Assembly: GCA_021813645.1 (NCBI GenBank)
Contig: JAKAJW010000336.1
Span: forward strand, 1-8,497
Reading direction: 5' to 3'
Length of the DNA stretch: 8,497 bases
DNA from: Pseudomonadota bacterium
GTDB taxonomy: Bacteria > Pseudomonadota > Alphaproteobacteria > Rhodobacterales > Rhodobacteraceae
The position numbers were made by a program, and so were the translations under genes. This document shows positions 6,016 to 8,497 of the stretch, one piece after another; positions within the stretch are counted from its first letter, which is position 1; the number at the start of each line of letters is the position of its first letter. The notes below the pieces were generated by a model that saw nothing but the letters and a program-made list of their open reading frames with translations, had not been told where the DNA came from and did no database searches.

Positions 6016-7140
6016 TTAACGCCGGCTTGAGCGGCCTGCCCCGCCGCCGTCGCGCGGCCCGGTTTCCGGATCCGCCGGCGCAGGATAACGGGGCTGTGAC
6101 GGGGCGTAAACCGGGCGTTCGCCCCAGTCGCCGCGCCGCATCAGCTCAAGCCCTTCGAGCTGGCGCCAATCCTCGTAGCGCTGTGACTGCGCCGACCACA
6201 GGGCGGGATCGGCGATGATCGCGTCGTAATAGTCGTCATAGCGCTCGGCATGGGTAAAATGCTCGCGCCGGCGCTTTTCCTCGGCGGATTTGGCGATCAC
6301 CACGGGCAGGAACTTGCTGTGCAGCAAGACCCCGGTCGGCCGCGCTTGGCGGGCGTCGAACCCGTCGTTCAGCCGGCGCGGCAGCAGGATATGGGTCGAG
6401 CTGAGATAGGCATAGGGCCGGCGCCAGCGCACCAAGGGCGTCTTGTGCAGATGCGGGCCATGCTCGGGGCGGTCGGCGAAGAACACCCGCTCGCGCACGC
6501 CGCCACGGATCGAGATGTTGCGATAGCGCGGCTGGCGCTGCCAGACGTAGCCCTCGGCGTCGAACCAGCCGAGACTGTCGGCCGGGTCGCCGCCGGGCGC
6601 CGCCGCCGGCCCGGCATCCGCCTGCGACAGCGGCCCGCGCGGATAGAGGTCCAGCATCAGCGCCGCCAGGGCGGCATGGCCCTGGCGGTCGAGCCAGGCG
6701 GTCAGCGCCGGCAATGGGCGGCTGTCGCAGTCGGGATAGACCAGCAGTTCGTCGGCATCGACGGTCAGGCACCAATGGCCGGCGCCGTAGCGCAGCAGCA
6801 GCCAGTTCAGCCAGTCCATGCCGAAGCGCGCGGTGCGGTAGCTGGCCGCGGTGCGCCACAGCGTGACATCGAGCTGATCGGCCAGCAGATCGGCGCCGCC
6901 GTCGTCGCTGGCGTTGTCGACGATCAGGAAGTGATCCACCCCGAGGCGGCGGTAATGCGCCAGGAAATGCGGCAGCCGCGCCGCCTCGTTGCGGATCGTC
7001 GCGAAGGCCAGGATGGCGCCGGGGCGGATCGCCGGCTTCCGCTTGGTCACCCGGGTCAGCTCGCCCCGCCGCCGCAGCGCCCGCAGCAGCAGGCCGCGGC
7101 GCTTGAGCCGAAGGCGGTAGCTTTCCCAGGCCCCGATCAT
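6016..7140 (-). CDS. Family-2 glycosyltransferase (Glyco_tranf_2_4 type), copy B with extra C-terminal tail
   Basis: A 374-residue paralogue of copy A. It begins with the same basic patch (SYRLRLKRRGLLLRALRRR, residues 7-25), then ILAFATIRNEAARLPHFLA (43-61), the nucleotide-sugar motif FLIVDNASDDGG (71-82) and the DxD-type CLTVDADELLVYP (124-136; Asp128, Asp130, Glu131). Shared blocks include RFGMDWLNWL, LMLDLYPRGPL, LVRWRRPYAYLSSTHILLP, GVLLHSKFL (270-278) and DWRQLEGLELMRRGDW. Homology with copy A stops at residue about 340; the remaining 34 residues are Pro/Gly/Arg-rich and look disordered. ATG at 7140 has AGAGG 8 nt upstream. It lies 34 nt after galU, so one transcript with galU is likely. 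UDP-glucose from GalU is a possible donor or donor precursor, but that is inference. No membrane span is visible. Confidence 0.87.
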   Translation of the reverse strand: MIGAWESYRLRLKRRGLLLRALRRRGELTRVTKRKPAIRPGAILAFATIRNEAARLPHFLAHYRRLGVDHFLIVDNASDDGGADLLADQLDVTLWRTAASYRTARFGMDWLNWLLLRYGAGHWCLTVDADELLVYPDCDSRPLPALTAWLDRQGHAALAALMLDLYPRGPLSQADAGPAAAPGGDPADSLGWFDAEGYVWQRQPRYRNISIRGGVRERVFFADRPEHGPHLHKTPLVRWRRPYAYLSSTHILLPRRLNDGFDARQARPTGVLLHSKFLPVVIAKSAEEKRRREHFTHAERYDDYYDAIIADPALWSAQSQRYEDWRQLEGLELMRRGDWGERPVYAPSQPRYPAPADPETGPRDGGGAGRSSRR

Positions 7141-7174
7141 CGCGGCCCTCTGCGCCCGCCTTCGGCGCGCATGC

Positions 7175-8068
7175 CTATTGCGCCGCCTCGCGCAGCGCCA
7201 TGGTCTCGTGCAGGAACTGGGCGAATTCGGCGTTCAGATCCTCGCGCGCCAAGCCGAAGGCCACGGTGGCTTGCAGGAAGCCCGCCTTGGAACCGCAGTC
7301 GTAGCGCTGGCCGCGGAAGCGGAAGCCGTAGACCGGAACCCCGGCCTCGATGTCCTCGGCGATCGCGTCGGTCAACTGGATCTCGCCGCCGGCGCCGATC
7401 CGCTTGCGGTTGAGGTTGTGCATCACCGAGGGCGCCAGCACGTAGCGGCCGATCACCGCGAGATTCGACGGCGCCTCCCCCGGCTTGGGCTTTTCCACCA
7501 TGCCCTTGGCGCGGACGATCGCGCCCCGGTCCTCGGCGATGTCGAGCACGCCATAGGACGAGGTCTTTTCCGGCCGCACTTCCATCGCCGCGACCATATT
7601 GCCGCCGGTTTCGGTATAGGCCTCGACCATCTGCTGCAGGCAGGGTTTCTCGGCGGCGATCACGTCGTCGGTCAGGATCACCGCGAAGGGCTCCTCGCCG
7701 ATCTGCCGACGGGCGCACCAGACGGCATGGCCAAGGCCCTGCGGCCGGTTCTGCCGCACATAGGCGATGGCGCCGGATTCCATATAGGTGCTTTGCAGCG
7801 TCTCCAGCAGCGCCGTCTTGTTCGCGGCCTTCAGCGCCGATTCCAGTTCGGGGGCGTCGTCGAAATAGTCCTCGAGCGCCGATTTGCCGCGCGAGGTGAC
7901 AAAGATGAATTCGGTGATGCCGGCGGCGCGCGCCTCGTCGATCGCGTATTGGATCAGCGGCCGGTCGACCAGCGTCATGATCTCTTTCGGGATCGACTTG
8001 GTGGCCGGCAGGAAACGCGTGCCAAGCCCCGCGACCGGAAACACGGCTTTGGTAATCTTACGTTGCAT
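7175..8068 (-). CDS. galU: UTP-glucose-1-phosphate uridylyltransferase GalU
   Basis: A 297-residue UDP-glucose pyrophosphorylase, close to the family's usual length. It makes UDP-glucose from UTP and glucose-1-phosphate in the cytoplasm, the precursor for LPS core, exopolysaccharide and UDP-galactose or UDP-glucuronate. The N-terminal nucleotide-binding signature FPVAGLGTRFLPATKSIPKE (10-29) is diagnostic. Other family landmarks are QNRPQGLGHAV (106-116), LTDDVI (132-137), VEKP (191-194), GRYVL (207-211), GGEIQLTDAI (228-237) and DCGSKAGFLQA (257-267). ATG at 8068 is chosen because MQRKITKAVFPVAGLGT is the normal start and GGAAG lies just upstream. The open frame continues upstream to 8251, but that part is Arg/Pro-rich without family similarity. 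Its gap to the next glycosyltransferase gene is only 34 nt. It could in principle be the related glucose-1-phosphate thymidylyltransferase, but the DCGSK and TKSIPKE motifs favour GalU strongly. Confidence 0.96.
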   Translation of the reverse strand: MQRKITKAVFPVAGLGTRFLPATKSIPKEIMTLVDRPLIQYAIDEARAAGITEFIFVTSRGKSALEDYFDDAPELESALKAANKTALLETLQSTYMESGAIAYVRQNRPQGLGHAVWCARRQIGEEPFAVILTDDVIAAEKPCLQQMVEAYTETGGNMVAAMEVRPEKTSSYGVLDIAEDRGAIVRAKGMVEKPKPGEAPSNLAVIGRYVLAPSVMHNLNRKRIGAGGEIQLTDAIAEDIEAGVPVYGFRFRGQRYDCGSKAGFLQATVAFGLAREDLNAEFAQFLHETMALREAAQ

Positions 8069-8273
8069 GGACTTCCAATCCTGGTCTGTCACTGGCCCGG
8101 GCCGCCGGCGGCAGCACACCCTCGGGCGTCCCGGCCATTGTGGCCAAATTCGCCGCCTGCCGAAAGGCCCTGCCGTGGCATTTGCATGACCTTGGCGTGA
8201 ATTCGCGGGGTTTTTTGCCGATCTGCGCCGCATCCGCCCGGGATCGGCCAAAGCGCGCCGACCGGCGCCGCGC
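8069..8273 (-). other. 205-nt spacer between kdsB-like gene and galU, with stem-loops
   Basis: No convincing gene is seen here. On the minus strand a GC-rich imperfect hairpin overlaps the end of the kdsB-like gene (8252-8274) and is followed by only TTT, a weak terminator candidate. A second dyad GCCGATC (8217-8223)/GATCGGC (8242-8248) with an 18-nt loop is followed on the minus strand by A6, so it is not an intrinsic terminator in that direction. For galU, CACAAT about 75 nt upstream of the ATG is a possible -10, but its -35 (TTTCGG, 17-nt spacer) is poor. The length of the gap suggests galU and the genes after it may have their own promoter. Confidence 0.35.
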
Positions 8274-8497
8274 TCAGCCCGCCGCCATCGCCGCCAGCAT
8301 CGCCTCGATCTTGCCGACGTCGCTGGGGTTGTTCAGCTCCCAGAACTGCCGGCCGCGGGCCGCGACCTCGACGCAGAGCACCGGCCGCTCGCGTTCCAGG
8401 AAGCGCAGCTGCTCGAGCCCTTCGAGCTGCTCCAGCGGACCCGCCTCCCAGCGCGGATAGGCGGCCAGCGCCGCCGGCCGGTAGGCATAGACGCCGA
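8274..8497 (-). CDS. kdsB: 3-deoxy-manno-octulosonate cytidylyltransferase-like protein (C-terminal part)
   Basis: This is the last 73 residues of a nucleotidyltransferase whose start lies beyond the window's right edge; a complete KdsB has about 245-260 residues. The fragment begins GVYAYRPAALAAYPRWEAGP, runs into LEQLEGLEQLRFLE and ends RGRQFWELNNPSDVGKIEAM plus a short Ala-rich tail. The GVYAYR...PLE...LEQLR pattern is the KdsB hallmark (classical enzymes read HIGIYAYR...LEQLR). KdsB couples Kdo to CMP, giving the donor for LPS inner core and for Kdo linkers of some capsules. The terminal block is a variant: classical enzymes have a DTPEDL-like motif where this one has ELNNPSDV. A related CMP-sugar synthetase of the same superfamily is therefore possible. 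The frame and TGA at 8276-8274 were read directly. galU follows 205 nt downstream on the same strand. Confidence 0.8.
   Translation of the reverse strand, partial: GVYAYRPAALAAYPRWEAGPLEQLEGLEQLRFLERERPVLCVEVAARGRQFWELNNPSDVGKIEAMLAAMAAG

Noticed and set aside
4956..6218. 420-codon and similar open frames antisense to the two family-2 glycosyltransferases
   Set aside because: They mirror the real genes, and even parallel each other because the two genes are paralogues. No ribosome site or domain supports them.
8069..8251. Upstream extension of galU
   Set aside because: The added residues are Arg/Pro-rich and outside the family's normal start; MQRKITKAVFPVAGLGT at 8068 is the expected N-terminus.
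8140..8460. 106-codon open frame on the + strand near the right edge
   Set aside because: Most of it is antisense to the kdsB-like C-terminus and its product is Ser/Arg-rich without motifs.
1..8497. Mobile element, phage or defence system
   Set aside because: No transposase, integrase, terminal inverted repeats, CRISPR repeats or composition shift was found; the genes look like housekeeping and surface-glycan functions.

Overview
This is a GC-rich alphaproteobacterial chromosomal segment. Codon third positions are overwhelmingly G/C. The gene content (lptB, hpf, ptsN facing a NodH-like sulfotransferase, a GT14-type glycosyltransferase with a long C-terminal extension, two family-2 glycosyltransferases, galU and a kdsB-like gene) points to Rhodobacteraceae, such as a Paracoccus or Rhodobacter relative. 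That taxonomic placement is inferred from gene content and remembered synteny, not from a search.

Left part (1-1785, + strand): the end of lptB, the ATPase of the LPS exporter. A 257-nt gene-free leader follows, with two adjacent stem-loops, a TTGACA promoter candidate and a further hairpin. Next come hpf, a long-form ribosome hibernation factor with a near-perfect Shine-Dalgarno, and ptsN, enzyme IIA of the nitrogen PTS. In many alphaproteobacteria rpoN lies between lptB and hpf; here it is absent.

Right part (1809-8497, - strand, read from right to left): the 3' end of a kdsB-like CMP-Kdo synthetase gene, a 205-nt spacer, galU (UDP-glucose synthesis), two tandem paralogous family-2 glycosyltransferases, a GT14 'Branch'-type glycosyltransferase, and a two-domain sulfotransferase. 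The last three genes are tightly packed (a 4-nt ATGA overlap, then a 4-nt gap), so they are very probably co-translated. Together they resemble a module for making and decorating a surface glycan: kdsB and galU supply activated sugars, three transferases build or branch the chain, and the last enzyme may add sulfate from PAPS. No PAPS synthesis, polymerase or export gene is visible, so the final product cannot be named from this window.

The two blocks converge at 1786-1808 with only 23 nt between stop codons. I found no mobile element, CRISPR array, tRNA or rRNA. Base composition looks even across the window, with no sign of recent transfer. The most promising points for follow-up are the sulfotransferase, whose second half looks like a degenerate second sulfotransferase domain, and the GT14-sulfotransferase pair as a possible bacterial branching-and-sulfation module.
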